Source: Desulfurella acetivorans A63 | Lineage (GTDB): Bacteria; Campylobacterota_A; Desulfurellia; Desulfurellales; Desulfurellaceae | Length of the DNA stretch: 64,000 bases | NCBI GenBank assembly: GCA_000517565.1 | Contig: CP007051.1 | Location: 186,001 to 250,000, forward strand | Direction: 5' to 3' | In this document: in pieces, positions 41,930 through 52,279 of the stretch | Layout: the number at the start of each line of letters is the position of its first letter | Position numbering within the stretch: the first letter of the stretch is position 1 | Notes under the pieces: generated by a model | What the model saw: the letters and a program-made list of their open reading frames with translations, nothing else | Databases searched by the model: none | Told to the model about the DNA's origin: nothing | Program-made: the position numbers and the translations under genes

Positions 41930-43664
41930 TGAAGCAATAGCAATAGGCGCATACAGGGCAAACGCGAGCTTTGCAAGCGGCTATCCTGGAACACCATCCA
42001 GTGAGATTTTAGAATATACAAAAACTTTTGAAGATATAAAAGTTCAGTGGGCAAGCAATGAAAAAAGTGCTTTTGAGCAGGCACTTGGCTCAAGTATAGC
42101 AGGTAGACGTAGTTTTGTCACAATGAAGCACGTTGGCTTAAATGTAGCCGCAGATAGCCTTATGAGTTCATCCTATACTGGTGTAAATGCTGGTTTTGTT
42201 GTTGTAGTAGCAGACGATCCTGGGATGCATTCTTCTCAAAACGAGCAAGACACCAGGCTTTTTGCAAAATTTGCACAAGTGCCAATTTTAGAGCCGTCTG
42301 ATGCAAAAGAAGCTATGGGATTTATGCAGTATGCTTTTTCTCTAAGCGAAGAATACGATACGCCTGTAATATTGCGTTCTACAACACGTGTGTCTCACAC
42401 CCAAGAGCTTGTGTATTTTGATATGCACAAACTAGGGGGAACGGAAGATAAACTTTTAGCTAAAAATATTTCAAAATATGTGCTTGTGCCAAAAAATGCG
42501 CTTTTAAGGCATAAAAAGTTGTTGGAAAGAAATACAAAACTACAAAAGCTAACAAACGAAACACCATTAAATAGGATAGAGCAAGGCAGTTTAAACGTTG
42601 GCATCATAACAAGCGGTGTTTCTTACCTTTATGCAAAAGAACTTTTGCCAGAAGCAAATTTTTTAAAAATTGGCTTAAGTTGGCCTTTTCCTATAGATTT
42701 AGCAAAAGAATTTACTAAAAACTTAGAAAAAGTTATTGTTATTGAAGAGCTTGAGCCATACATTGAAGAGCAACTCAAAATAGCTGGCATAAATAATGTA
42801 GAAGGTAAAAAGTTTTTCCCTCAAGATGGAGAATTTAATTTAGATATTGTAGAGGAAGGTTTAGTTAAAGCATCTGTTTTGGAAAAGCGCCATAAAAAAT
42901 ACTTTGAAGTGCCTAAAAATTTGCCGGAAAGACCACCTGTTTTATGTCCGGGCTGTCCTCATAGGCCAATATTTGATATACTGCATTCATTGAAAGTATA
43001 TGTAACAGGAGATATAGGATGTTATACTTTGGGTGCAGCACCACCATTATCCAGTATACATACAACTGTTTGTATGGGTGCCAGTATTTCTATGGGCTAT
43101 GGGATTGCAAAAGCCAGCCAAAATCACAAGATTGTATCTGTTATTGGAGACTCTACATTTTTGCATACAGGTATCCAGCCATTAATTGATGCTTATGTAA
43201 ATAATGTAGCCTACACCGTAATCATACTTGATAATTCTATTACAGCTATGACTGGTGGTCAGCCTGATGCTGTATCTGGTTTTAATATAAAAAATGAACC
43301 TGCTCCAAAGGTAGATTTGGAAAATTTAGTGCGCTCAATTGGCATAAAAAGAGTATTTAAAGTTGACCAGTATAATTACAAAAAAACCAAAGAAATTATA
43401 GAGCAAGAGATAAATACAAAAGAATTAAGTGTAATAATTGCTACAAGACCCTGTGTTTTAGCGCCAATAAAAATCAAAGAAACGCCCTATTTTGTAATTG
43501 CAGATAAATGCATTGATTGCAAGAGATGTTTAAGAATAGGCTGTCCTGCGATTGGATACAAAGAAAGTAAAGCCTATATTATTGAAGATTTATGTACAGG
43601 ATGTGCATTGTGTGCTGAAGTTTGTCCTACACTTGCTATAGTAAAAGGTGAATCAAATGAATAA
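41907..43664 (+). CDS. iorA: Indolepyruvate:ferredoxin oxidoreductase, alpha subunit
   Basis: A 585-residue enzyme subunit that decarboxylates aryl-pyruvates to acyl-CoA and reduces ferredoxin. The N-terminal pyrimidine-binding domain has [20 protein letters not shown]; the TPP-binding domain has [13 protein letters not shown] and [11 protein letters not shown]; the C-terminal ferredoxin domain binds two [4Fe-4S] clusters (CIDCKRC and [12 protein letters not shown]). I start it at TTG 41907 because AGGGGG lies 7 bases upstream and the residues after it match the family start. It works in amino acid fermentation or, in reverse, in aromatic amino acid synthesis. Confidence 0.93.
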   Translation: MRKIISGNEAIAIGAYRANASFASGYPGTPSSEILEYTKTFEDIKVQWASNEKSAFEQALGSSIAGRRSFVTMKHVGLNVAADSLMSSSYTGVNAGFVVVVADDPGMHSSQNEQDTRLFAKFAQVPILEPSDAKEAMGFMQYAFSLSEEYDTPVILRSTTRVSHTQELVYFDMHKLGGTEDKLLAKNISKYVLVPKNALLRHKKLLERNTKLQKLTNETPLNRIEQGSLNVGIITSGVSYLYAKELLPEANFLKIGLSWPFPIDLAKEFTKNLEKVIVIEELEPYIEEQLKIAGINNVEGKKFFPQDGEFNLDIVEEGLVKASVLEKRHKKYFEVPKNLPERPPVLCPGCPHRPIFDILHSLKVYVTGDIGCYTLGAAPPLSSIHTTVCMGASISMGYGIAKASQNHKIVSVIGDSTFLHTGIQPLIDAYVNNVAYTVIILDNSITAMTGGQPDAVSGFNIKNEPAPKVDLENLVRSIGIKRVFKVDQYNYKKTKEIIEQEINTKELSVIIATRPCVLAPIKIKETPYFVIADKCIDCKRCLRIGCPAIGYKESKAYIIEDLCTGCALCAEVCPTLAIVKGESNE

Positions 43665-44217
43665 AGGTATAATATTTTGCGGTGTGGGTGGTGATGGTAT
43701 TATTACTGCATCAAATATTTGCGCTCTGGCTTTAATGAGAGCTAGTTTTGATGTTAAAAAAAGCGAAGTTCATGGTATGAGTCAAAGGGGTGGAAGCGTT
43801 AATGCATTTTTGGTTTTTGGTAAAAAAGTTTACTCTTTTCTGCCAGCAAAAGGTAGTTTAAATTATATGTTTGCAAGTGAAAAACTTGAAGCTTTACGCA
43901 ATGTAGATTACTTAAACCCAGACTCAAAACTTCTTGTGAATGATAGAATAGTCCCTATTGTTGGTGCAAATATAGACGAAGTTCAAATTGAAGAAAACCT
44001 AAAAAGTTACTCTTTGGATTTAAAGCTTGTAAACTTCAATGATGTAGCAAAACAACATAACATGCAAAAAGCAGTTAATACAATTATGCTTGGATACTTT
44101 TCAAAAATCATAGAAATAGATAAAAAGTACTTTATCAGAGCGATCTCTGACAATTTAAGTCCCAAACTGATTGATATAAATATTGAAGCTTTTGAGATAG
44201 GATTTAATCTCCAATGA
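43657..44217 (+). CDS. iorB: Indolepyruvate:ferredoxin oxidoreductase, beta subunit
   Basis: A 186-residue partner of IorA carrying the gamma-type domain (GIIFCGVGGDGIITASNIC near the start; VHGMSQRGGSVNAFLVFG near residue 40). ATG 43657 follows AAAAGG and overlaps iorA by 8 bases; a GTG at 43648 is also possible. The stop overlaps the next gene by 4 bases. Confidence 0.93.
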   Translation: MNKGIIFCGVGGDGIITASNICALALMRASFDVKKSEVHGMSQRGGSVNAFLVFGKKVYSFLPAKGSLNYMFASEKLEALRNVDYLNPDSKLLVNDRIVPIVGANIDEVQIEENLKSYSLDLKLVNFNDVAKQHNMQKAVNTIMLGYFSKIIEIDKKYFIRAISDNLSPKLIDINIEAFEIGFNLQ

Positions 44218-45731
44218 ACCAATTTTTGCATCTAAATGAATTTACAAAACGCCTGGATAGTACTCAAGAAATAGAACAAGTTGCAAAACTAACCGAGTAT
44301 GCTCTAAAAAAAATTTTTAATGCAACATTTTTTGGTTTTTTTTTAAAAGAAAACAATACTATAAAACCTATATATACTAATTTTGATGCTCAAATAATTT
44401 TTGATTGCAAAAAGTTGTATAAAATAAGTAACGAAAGTTTTATCGTTCATGTAGATAATATTGATAGCAAAGATTATTTGCACAAAATTTTGAAATTTAA
44501 CAAATTAAACTATTTTATAGCTCAATCGTTTGTTTGTGAAAATGGTTTTGATATTATTTTAAATTTTGGCGTGAAAGATTTGTTCAAAGACTCTCTTGAA
44601 TACATGGAAAGTTTCTTGAATGTTATAAAGTTAAAATTAAAATACCTATTTTCTATTAATAATTTAAAAAAATCACTTGAAAATGCAAAATCTATTTTAA
44701 ACAGTTCATTAAATCTTTTATCCAATCTAGCTGAAATAAGAGATGTTTACACCAAAGGTCACATGCAACGTGTAGCATTTTATGCTAAAAAAATAGCTAT
44801 TAATTTAAAATTAAAAAATGTTGATGTTATAGAAAGGGCTGCACTTTTACATGATATAGGAAAAATTGGCATCCCTGATGCAATTTTACTAAAACCTTCC
44901 AAATTATCAGAGCAAGAATACAATTTTATAAAAAAACACCCTGAATTTTCTGAGTTTATATTATCTCAGGTAAAAGGTTTTGAGGATATTGTGAAAATAA
45001 TAAGATCTCACCATGAATTTTTAGATGGCAGTGGTTACCCTGATGGTTTAAAAAATGGACAGATAATGCTTGAAGCAAAAATTATAACTATTGCAGATAT
45101 ATTTGATGCACTAACAACAGATAGGCCATATAGAAAAGCAATGAAGCCAGATGAAGCTATAGAATTTATGTTTGATAATTTTAAAGGAAAAATTGACGAA
45201 GGCATATTAAGAAACTCAATTGGAGTTTTGTTAGAAGCAAAAAATATGATTTGCGATGATCAAGATTATAATAAACAATTTGAAGAGATGAGAAATATGG
45301 TATTTTTTATAGATTATGAAACAGGCTTTTACTCTAAATACTATCTACCAAAATTTTCGCATAGGTTAGATAAAAAAGTACAATTTTTGTTGCTTGATTT
45401 ACAAGATATGAGAACAATTAATTTTACATACTCAAGGATTATTGGAGATCAGTTGATTTATAAATTCTCTCAATTTATAAGAGAAGTTTTTGCAAAGTAC
45501 AACAGTGAATTCTTTAGAGTAGGCGGTGATTCATTTATAGTGGTATTAAAAGAAAAACCAAGTAATTTGATAAACGATATACTTGATTTAGATTCCAAAC
45601 TTAAAGCATCATTTATAAGCATAAATCCATCTTTTTGGTATGCTTGTTGTGATTATAAAGATACTGATAATATTAATATTTGTTTACAAGAGCTAACAAA
45701 TAAAATATTTTATAAAAGGAGAATTTCGTAA
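44214..45731 (+). CDS. HD-GYP cyclic-di-GMP phosphodiesterase with degenerate C-terminal GGDEF
   Basis: A 505-residue signalling protein without clear membrane segments. Residues 1-150 look like a GAF-type sensor, then a helical linker. The HD-GYP domain (about 165-335) is intact: LLHDIGKIGIPDA near 214, HHEFLDGSGYPDGL near 269. The last 150 residues resemble a diguanylate cyclase domain, but the signature is GGDSF instead of GGDEF and other residues are poor, so it is probably a binding or dimerisation module. HD-GYP followed by GGDEF is less common than GGDEF-EAL. It is embedded in an operon with iorAB and valS, with no partner suggested. Confidence 0.85.
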   Translation: MNQFLHLNEFTKRLDSTQEIEQVAKLTEYALKKIFNATFFGFFLKENNTIKPIYTNFDAQIIFDCKKLYKISNESFIVHVDNIDSKDYLHKILKFNKLNYFIAQSFVCENGFDIILNFGVKDLFKDSLEYMESFLNVIKLKLKYLFSINNLKKSLENAKSILNSSLNLLSNLAEIRDVYTKGHMQRVAFYAKKIAINLKLKNVDVIERAALLHDIGKIGIPDAILLKPSKLSEQEYNFIKKHPEFSEFILSQVKGFEDIVKIIRSHHEFLDGSGYPDGLKNGQIMLEAKIITIADIFDALTTDRPYRKAMKPDEAIEFMFDNFKGKIDEGILRNSIGVLLEAKNMICDDQDYNKQFEEMRNMVFFIDYETGFYSKYYLPKFSHRLDKKVQFLLLDLQDMRTINFTYSRIIGDQLIYKFSQFIREVFAKYNSEFFRVGGDSFIVVLKEKPSNLINDILDLDSKLKASFISINPSFWYACCDYKDTDNINICLQELTNKIFYKRRIS

Positions 45732-45734
45732 GCT

Positions 45735-48341
45735 ATGGATACCTATAATAGTGATTTTGAAAAAGATATATACAGATTCTGGGAAGAAAATGATCTTTTT
45801 AAACCAGAAGTAAATAAAGATGGAAAACCTTTCAGTATGGTAATTCCACCTCCAAATGTTACAGGTGCTTTGCATATTGGTCATGCATTAAACCAGACAC
45901 TCCAGGACATTTTTGCAAGATACAAACGTATGTGTGGTTATAGTGTGCTGTGGCTTCCAGGCACAGACCACGCTGGTATTGCAACACAAACAATGGTAGA
46001 GCGCGATCTTGCAAAAAAAGGCATAAAAAAAGAAGAAATTGGTAGAGATGCTTTTATTGAAAAAGTATGGGAATGGAAAAATACCTATGGTAATAGGATA
46101 ATAGACCAAATTAAAAGACTGGGGGCAAGTTGCGATTTTTCAAGACTGCGCTTTACAATGGATGAAGGCTTATCAAGGGCCGTTAGAAAGGCATTTGTTG
46201 AGTTATACAATGCAGGCTATATTTACAAAGGCGAGTATATAATAAATTGGTGTCCAAGCTGCCACACGGCTTTATCGGATTTAGAAGTAGAGTATGAAGA
46301 AGAAAACTCAAAACTTTACTATTTAAAATATTTTTTAGAAAATTCAGACGTTTTTTTGGTAGTTGCCACTACAAGGCCAGAAACACTATTTGGCGACACA
46401 GCTGTTGCAGTTAACCCAAAAGATGAACGCTACAAGCACCTTGTTGGTAAAAAAGTAGTTTTGCCACTTGTTAATAAGCTAATTGAGATTATTGAAGATG
46501 AGTATGTTGATATGAGTTTTGGTAGTGGTGTTGTAAAAATAACACCAGCCCATGATGTAAATGATTTTGAAGTAGGCAAAAGGCACAATTTGGATATTAT
46601 AATCGCAATTGATGATTACGGTAAAATGACGCACAATGCGCCCGGATTAGAGGGTGTGGATAGATTTGAAGCAAGAAAAATTACTATAGAAAAACTTAAA
46701 GAAGCAAATTTGATTTACAAGATAGAAGATTATGTGCACTCTGTTGGTCATTGTTATAGATGTGGGACTGTAATTGAACCATATATATCAAAGCAGTGGT
46801 TTGTAAAAACAAAAGATTTGGCAAAAAAAGCCATAGAGGTTGTTGAAAATGGATCGATTAAGTTTATTCCAAAACACTGGGAAAAAACTTATTTTGAGTG
46901 GATGTATAATATAAAAGATTGGTGTATCTCAAGACAGATCTGGTGGGGACATAGAATTCCAGCATATACATGTAAACAATGCGGTGAAGTTTTTGTAAGC
47001 GAAAATCCAATCGATAAATGTCCAAAATGCTCTGGAAAGCTTATACCAGAAACCGACGTATTAGATACATGGTTTTCTTCTGCTCTTTGGCCATTTTCCA
47101 CGCTTGGTTGGCCGGATAACACAGAAGATTTAAAGAAATTTTACCCTACAAGTCTTCTTTTAACAGGCTTTGACATAATTTTTTTCTGGGTTGCAAGAAT
47201 GATAATGATGGGTATGTTTTTTATGAATGATGTACCATTTAAAGATGTGTATATACACGCTTTGGTAAGGGATAAGTTTGGCCAGAAGATGAGCAAAACC
47301 AAAGGTAATGTTATAGATCCTCTTGATGTAATTGAAAAATACGGAGCAGACTCATTGCGTTTTACTTTGGCAATACTTGCAGCGCAAGGCAGAGATATAA
47401 AGCTTTCCTACGATCAGATAGAATCATACAGACGATTTATGAATAAGATCTGGAATGCTTATAGGTTTATTGAGATGAACACTAAAGATTTCCAACCAGC
47501 AGTTAATACAAATGCTTACTCAAGTGCAAGTTTGTGGATAAAATCGAGGCTTTCCAAAGCAATTGAACAAGTTAGGCAAAGTTTGGATGATTACAAATTT
47601 AATGAAGCAGCCGATAGCATTTACCAGTTTGTGTGGCATGAATTTTGCGATTACTATATAGAAATGAGTAAAGCCCATATAGGAAAAGATGAGTTTAGTG
47701 ATGAAGTAAAAGGTACTTTGCTTGAAGTATTTGAGCAACTTCTTAGGTTATTGCATCCATTTGTTCCTTTTATAAGCGAATTTTTATGGCAAAAACTGCC
47801 AAACAAATCTGCTAAGTCAATAATGATAGCTAAATACCCGCACTCTCAAGAATTTGCTACGCAGATTGAGGAAGAGTTTGAATGTTTGATTGAACTTATT
47901 AAAGCTATGAGAATTTTAAGAAGCGAAAACACAATTGCTGCAACTAAAAAATTGAGTTTTTATTTTAGACCAATAAATGAATTTGCAAAAAATATTATAG
48001 AAAAATATCAAAAGTATGTTTTGCTACTTGCAAATGCTAAAGAAATATCTATAATTAAAACAGATGTGCCAAAAAGCTTTATACAGCCTACTAAGTATGG
48101 CGATATTTTTTTAGAAGCAGGTCAAAATATCGATGTGGAAGGTGAAATTTTGAGGCTCAAAAAAGTAATAGAAAAAGCACAAGTATCAATTGATTTTTTA
48201 AATAAAAGACTCCGCAATCAAGAGTTTATTTCAAAAGCTCCAAAACAGCTTATTGAAAAAAGTAAAAAAGAGCTTCAAGAGGCAATTTTAATTAAAGAAA
48301 ATGCCAAAAAAAGAATAGAACAGCTTCAGAGTGTGTTATGA
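45735..48341 (+). CDS. valS: Valyl-tRNA synthetase
   Basis: An 868-residue class I synthetase. HIGH motif is GALHIGHAL near residue 45, and KMSKT is near 519. A CP1 editing domain lies between, an anticodon-binding helical domain follows, and the C-terminal coiled coil has KKVIEKAQVSIDFLNKRLRN. It attaches valine to tRNA-Val and edits threonine. It starts 3 bases after the HD-GYP gene. Confidence 0.97.
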   Translation: MDTYNSDFEKDIYRFWEENDLFKPEVNKDGKPFSMVIPPPNVTGALHIGHALNQTLQDIFARYKRMCGYSVLWLPGTDHAGIATQTMVERDLAKKGIKKEEIGRDAFIEKVWEWKNTYGNRIIDQIKRLGASCDFSRLRFTMDEGLSRAVRKAFVELYNAGYIYKGEYIINWCPSCHTALSDLEVEYEEENSKLYYLKYFLENSDVFLVVATTRPETLFGDTAVAVNPKDERYKHLVGKKVVLPLVNKLIEIIEDEYVDMSFGSGVVKITPAHDVNDFEVGKRHNLDIIIAIDDYGKMTHNAPGLEGVDRFEARKITIEKLKEANLIYKIEDYVHSVGHCYRCGTVIEPYISKQWFVKTKDLAKKAIEVVENGSIKFIPKHWEKTYFEWMYNIKDWCISRQIWWGHRIPAYTCKQCGEVFVSENPIDKCPKCSGKLIPETDVLDTWFSSALWPFSTLGWPDNTEDLKKFYPTSLLLTGFDIIFFWVARMIMMGMFFMNDVPFKDVYIHALVRDKFGQKMSKTKGNVIDPLDVIEKYGADSLRFTLAILAAQGRDIKLSYDQIESYRRFMNKIWNAYRFIEMNTKDFQPAVNTNAYSSASLWIKSRLSKAIEQVRQSLDDYKFNEAADSIYQFVWHEFCDYYIEMSKAHIGKDEFSDEVKGTLLEVFEQLLRLLHPFVPFISEFLWQKLPNKSAKSIMIAKYPHSQEFATQIEEEFECLIELIKAMRILRSENTIAATKKLSFYFRPINEFAKNIIEKYQKYVLLLANAKEISIIKTDVPKSFIQPTKYGDIFLEAGQNIDVEGEILRLKKVIEKAQVSIDFLNKRLRNQEFISKAPKQLIEKSKKELQEAILIKENAKKRIEQLQSVL

Positions 48342-50188
48342 AAAAATTTTTATTTTCTGTTTTAGCTTTTTTTATTTTTGTAAATATTGCAAAAGCAAAT
48401 GTAGGGCAGGATTTTGCAAACGAACTTGTTTCAAAATTAGTTGAGCAAAAAGGGGAAGTTATTGGTGTTGAAAACAATTATGTTATACTTGATAAAGGTT
48501 CAAATAGTGGTGTACTAAAAGGTGAGCTTGTATATATTTATAAAAACCTAGGAACTTTTGTTGATCCTACAACACAAAAGCGTGTTGAATTAAAAAGTGG
48601 TAGAGCTTATGCTCAGGTAGTGGAAGTAAAACCTGATAAAAGCATAGCAAAGATTATAAGAGGTACGCAAAAAATACAAAAATACTTTTTAGGCTTACCG
48701 TTGATACCAAATGGCTATACTTACTCAAAAGCCCATGTAAGCGATAATGATGAGTGGATAATAGGAAAGAGTTTATATAGGGTAGCTATTATTACAAGAA
48801 ATCCTGTTTTATTTGAAGACATAAGAAACGCGCTTAATTCTACAAATAAGTTTGATGTGATTGATCCAGATACAATTGAAATTGCAATGACAAAGGAAAA
48901 GATTTCGTCAATTAGCACACCAAAAGATGTAGAAAGATTATGCAGTGATATTAACTGCGATTTTGTAATTCCAGTATATCTAAAAAGTAACAATCAGCTT
49001 TCTTACAATATCTATAATGGATATACAGGTGATTTAATATTTTCAACAAGTTCAAAGTTAACTGAGCAAGAAATGCAAAATATAAAAACTGCCAAAGTGG
49101 AAAATTTGCCTCCGGAAAATATTGTACCAAGTACTTTAAACATCGAGCCTAGATTGACATTATGGGAAAGCTTGCTTAATAAATTTGGACTATATAGCAG
49201 ATACTCAAATGTGGGTGCATCCAGTGCTACTATGAGACTAGTTAATTACGCAAATATTGGCTATTCTGCAAAAGCATTGGCTGTAACTTCAGATTTAATT
49301 GTTGTTGCAAATAAGGGTGATCTTGAATTATATAGGTTTGATGGCTACTCATTAAATAAAGTTGCAAGCACCAAAGTAGGTTATAATATATTTAATATTG
49401 ATAGCGCCCAGATTGATGGTAAAACATACCTTGCCATATCAAATTTTAATGCCTATGGACAGTTATCATCTTCAATAGGTTATATTGAAGGTACCTCTAT
49501 ACATATAGTAAAAGATTCAATAGGTTATTGTATAAGATTTTTTGATAAATACTCAAAGCCAGAGCTAATTGCCCAAAATTTATCCATTGGTTCAAAATTT
49601 TATGGGCCTATTTATGAAATGAATTTAGATGGTACAATTATAAAAGAACTAAAATTGCCAATAAATCCTGCATCTTTTTATGAATTTGAGCAAATTGGCA
49701 ACAAGTTAGTTTATGAAACGCCAAACAATGAAATTGCTATATACGATTTAGACACCAAAAAGAATTACTTAACAGGTTATTATGTTGGTTCAAGTATAGA
49801 GCCTATACAAAGGTACACTCATAATTATAACCCCAATGAAAGCTACTTTGAAAACAAAAATGCTGGAAAAGTATATATTAAAAATAGTTTGAAATTTTAC
49901 AAGCAGGGTGAGAATTATTACGTACTCTCACAAACAAGCTATAGAAGTAATGTGGTTCAAGTTGCAGGTAGCCATTACAATGCGTATAGTATATCTATGT
50001 ACAGATTAGAAAACGATAAATTACAGGATATATGGAACTCCGGGAGTGTCTCTGGGCGTATTGTAAGCTTTGCAAGGCAAAATGATTATATTGTGGGTTT
50101 AATTGCAACACCTGCACCATTTTTTACACGATTTATATTGGGTGAAGACGACATTTATAGGTTAACTATATTTGAAATTAACAAATGA
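48338..50188 (+). CDS. Exported protein with FlgT-like and propeller-like regions, unknown function
   Basis: A 616-residue protein with a Sec signal peptide (MKKFLFSVLAFFIFVNIAKA). The first domain (about 22-115) resembles the FlgT C-terminal or CsgG-linked beta domain: KLVEQKGEVIGVENNYVIL then GSNSGVLKGELVYIYKNLG. The second (about 145-240) looks like a TolB-N/CsgG-like fold with DVERLCSDINCDFVIPVYL. The remainder (about 300-616) is beta-rich with regular LYRF, AIYDL and SMYRLEND strands, suggesting a propeller. Probably periplasmic or outer-membrane linked. Its stop overlaps polX and its start overlaps valS, both by 4 bases. No specific function is claimed. Confidence 0.6.
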   Translation: MKKFLFSVLAFFIFVNIAKANVGQDFANELVSKLVEQKGEVIGVENNYVILDKGSNSGVLKGELVYIYKNLGTFVDPTTQKRVELKSGRAYAQVVEVKPDKSIAKIIRGTQKIQKYFLGLPLIPNGYTYSKAHVSDNDEWIIGKSLYRVAIITRNPVLFEDIRNALNSTNKFDVIDPDTIEIAMTKEKISSISTPKDVERLCSDINCDFVIPVYLKSNNQLSYNIYNGYTGDLIFSTSSKLTEQEMQNIKTAKVENLPPENIVPSTLNIEPRLTLWESLLNKFGLYSRYSNVGASSATMRLVNYANIGYSAKALAVTSDLIVVANKGDLELYRFDGYSLNKVASTKVGYNIFNIDSAQIDGKTYLAISNFNAYGQLSSSIGYIEGTSIHIVKDSIGYCIRFFDKYSKPELIAQNLSIGSKFYGPIYEMNLDGTIIKELKLPINPASFYEFEQIGNKLVYETPNNEIAIYDLDTKKNYLTGYYVGSSIEPIQRYTHNYNPNESYFENKNAGKVYIKNSLKFYKQGENYYVLSQTSYRSNVVQVAGSHYNAYSISMYRLENDKLQDIWNSGSVSGRIVSFARQNDYIVGLIATPAPFFTRFILGEDDIYRLTIFEINK

Positions 50189-51906
50189 AATTTCAAGACA
50201 ATGAAAAAATTGCCTCAATATTTGAAACAATAGCAGATGCTCTGGAGTTTTTAAATGAAAATGCATTTAAAATAAGGGCATATAGAAATGCAGCAGAATC
50301 TATCAGAAATTTAAACGAAAGTATCACAGAAATTTATTCTAAACCAAATCCTAAAAAAATAGAAGGTGTAGGCAAAGATTTGGAACAAAAAATTAAAGAA
50401 TATATTCAAACACAAAAAGTAGCTTATTTAGATGAGCTTTTAGAAAAAGTGCCATACACACTGTTTCGATTAAAAGATATAAGAGGACTGGGCCCTAGAA
50501 CTTTGTATAAAATGTTTGAGAAGTATCGTGTAAGGACACTTGAAGACATCAAAAAACTTGTATTTGAAAATGATGAGTTAAAAGATATATCATTGCTTGA
50601 AAAAAGTATAAAAAAAATAAGAGAAGGAATAAAGCTCTACGAAGAAGGTCAAAGCAGATTTCCTTTAGGAGTAGCTTATCCTATTGCAAAAGATTTGGTT
50701 GATAGAGTTTACAAAATAGATAATGTAAAAAAAGTCGAAATAGCAGGAAGCGTCAGACGGGGTAAAGAAACTGTTGGAGATCTTGATATACTTATTTGTA
50801 CCAAAGATTTTAATAGTGTATCAAAAGCTTTGGCAAATTTAGAACACAAGCAAATAATTGCAATGGGTGATACAAAAGTAAGTTTGCTTTTATCAAATAA
50901 TATGCAAGTGGACTTCAGGCTTGTAAATGAAGATTCTTTTGCAAGCGCTCTTCAATATTTTAGTGGATCAAAAGAACACAATGTGCGCTTGCGTGATATT
51001 GCAATAAAAAAAGGTTTTAAACTAAATGAGTATGGGTTGTTTGAAAAAGATAAAAAGATAGAAACAAAAACCGAAGAAGATATTTATAATGCGCTTGGTC
51101 TTTGCTACATAAAGCCAACATTAAGAGAAAACAAAGGCGAAATCGAAGCGTGTTTGGCTAATAAATTGCCAAACGTGGTAGAGCTTGGCGATATAAAAGG
51201 CGATTTGCATGTGCATACTAATTATTCAGATGGGTTAATGAGTCTTGAAGAAGTTATTCAAGAAGCAATTAAGCGAAACTATGACTATATTGCAATAACT
51301 GACCATTCAGTTTCTTCATATGTTGCAAATGGTTTAAGCGTGGAACGTCTTTACGACCAATTAAATGAAATTGATAAACTAAAGGATAAATACAAAGGCA
51401 AGATACACATACTTGCAGGCAGTGAAGTTGATATAAAGCAAAACGGAGAGCTTGATTTTAGCGATAATGTGCTAAAGGATTTAGATATTGTTATAGCTTC
51501 CATACATCAGGGTTTTGCAAACTCAAAAGAAATAAACACAAAAAGGATTATTTCTGCTATAGAAAACCCATATGTAAACATTATTGCTCATCCATCTGGT
51601 AGACTCATTGGCCAAAGAGCACCATACGAGATTGATATTCAAAAAATTGCAGAACATGCTGCAAAACACAAAACAGCATTAGAAATAAATTCTTTTTATT
51701 TGCGCCTTGATTTAAACGATGAACATGCAAGATTGGCAAAAAATGCAGGTGCTAAAATATGTATTAATACAGATACACATACCAAAGAAAACTTAGATTA
51801 TATGATTTATGGTGTTTTAACAGCTCAGCGAGGCTGGATAGAAAAAAGCGATTGTTTGAATACGCTAAACTATAGCCAGCTTAAGCAATTTCTTAAGAAG
51901 CACTAG
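50185..51906 (+). CDS. polX: DNA polymerase/3'-5' exonuclease PolX
   Basis: A 573-residue bacterial family X polymerase. HhH and thumb motifs occupy the first 140 residues (KIEGVGKDLEQKI, IRGLGPRTLYKMF). The nucleotidyl-transfer motif GSVRRGKETVGDLDILI is near 188. The C-terminal PHP domain starts near 337 with GDLHVHTNYSDG and has further metal ligands in AITDHS and IIAHPSGR. It fills short gaps in base-excision repair, with PHP-based exonuclease and AP-endonuclease activity. Its 3' end overlaps the convergent rpsT gene by 14 bases. Confidence 0.94.
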   Translation: MKFQDNEKIASIFETIADALEFLNENAFKIRAYRNAAESIRNLNESITEIYSKPNPKKIEGVGKDLEQKIKEYIQTQKVAYLDELLEKVPYTLFRLKDIRGLGPRTLYKMFEKYRVRTLEDIKKLVFENDELKDISLLEKSIKKIREGIKLYEEGQSRFPLGVAYPIAKDLVDRVYKIDNVKKVEIAGSVRRGKETVGDLDILICTKDFNSVSKALANLEHKQIIAMGDTKVSLLLSNNMQVDFRLVNEDSFASALQYFSGSKEHNVRLRDIAIKKGFKLNEYGLFEKDKKIETKTEEDIYNALGLCYIKPTLRENKGEIEACLANKLPNVVELGDIKGDLHVHTNYSDGLMSLEEVIQEAIKRNYDYIAITDHSVSSYVANGLSVERLYDQLNEIDKLKDKYKGKIHILAGSEVDIKQNGELDFSDNVLKDLDIVIASIHQGFANSKEINTKRIISAIENPYVNIIAHPSGRLIGQRAPYEIDIQKIAEHAAKHKTALEINSFYLRLDLNDEHARLAKNAGAKICINTDTHTKENLDYMIYGVLTAQRGWIEKSDCLNTLNYSQLKQFLKKH

Positions 51907-52174
51907 ATTGTTGTAATTTTTTATTTGCTGCTTTTGCAAGTCTTGAAACCAATCGTGCAGCTTTATTTTTATGTATAACACCTTTACTTTTGATTTTATG
52001 TATTATTTTTTGTGCTTTTTTTAATTCTTCTTGTAAGTCTTGAACATTTTGACTATTTATAGCAAGCCTTGCTCTTTTTACAGCATTTTTCAGTCTCGTT
52101 CTATAAGACTTATTTCTAGCATACCTTTTTTTGTTTTGTTTAACTCTTTTTAGAGCCGATTTATGATTTGCCAC
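51893..52174 (-). CDS. rpsT: 30S ribosomal protein S20
   Basis: A 93-residue, very basic protein beginning ANHKSALKRVKQNKKRYARN, typical of bS20, with a C-terminal stretch KGVIHKNKAARLVSRLAKAA. It binds 16S rRNA during small-subunit assembly. It starts with GTG behind a strong AAGGAGGT site. Its last 14 bases overlap the 3' end of polX on the opposite strand. Confidence 0.96.
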   Translation of the reverse strand: MANHKSALKRVKQNKKRYARNKSYRTRLKNAVKRARLAINSQNVQDLQEELKKAQKIIHKIKSKGVIHKNKAARLVSRLAKAANKKLQQSSAS

Positions 52175-52202
52175 AAACTACCTCCTTATAAAAACTACAT
52201 AA

Positions 52203-52231
52203 TTAATAGCATATCAAAATTGTAAAGTCAA
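52203..52231 (-). promoter_or_regulatory. rpsT promoter
   Basis: On the minus strand TTGACT (52231-52226) and TATTAA (52208-52203) are 17 bases apart, with a 25-base leader and a strong ribosome site. Confidence 0.55.
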
Positions 52232-52279
52232 ATTTTAATTGTTAACATTATTGTTAAAAAGTTTTATAAAAAGCCTGGA

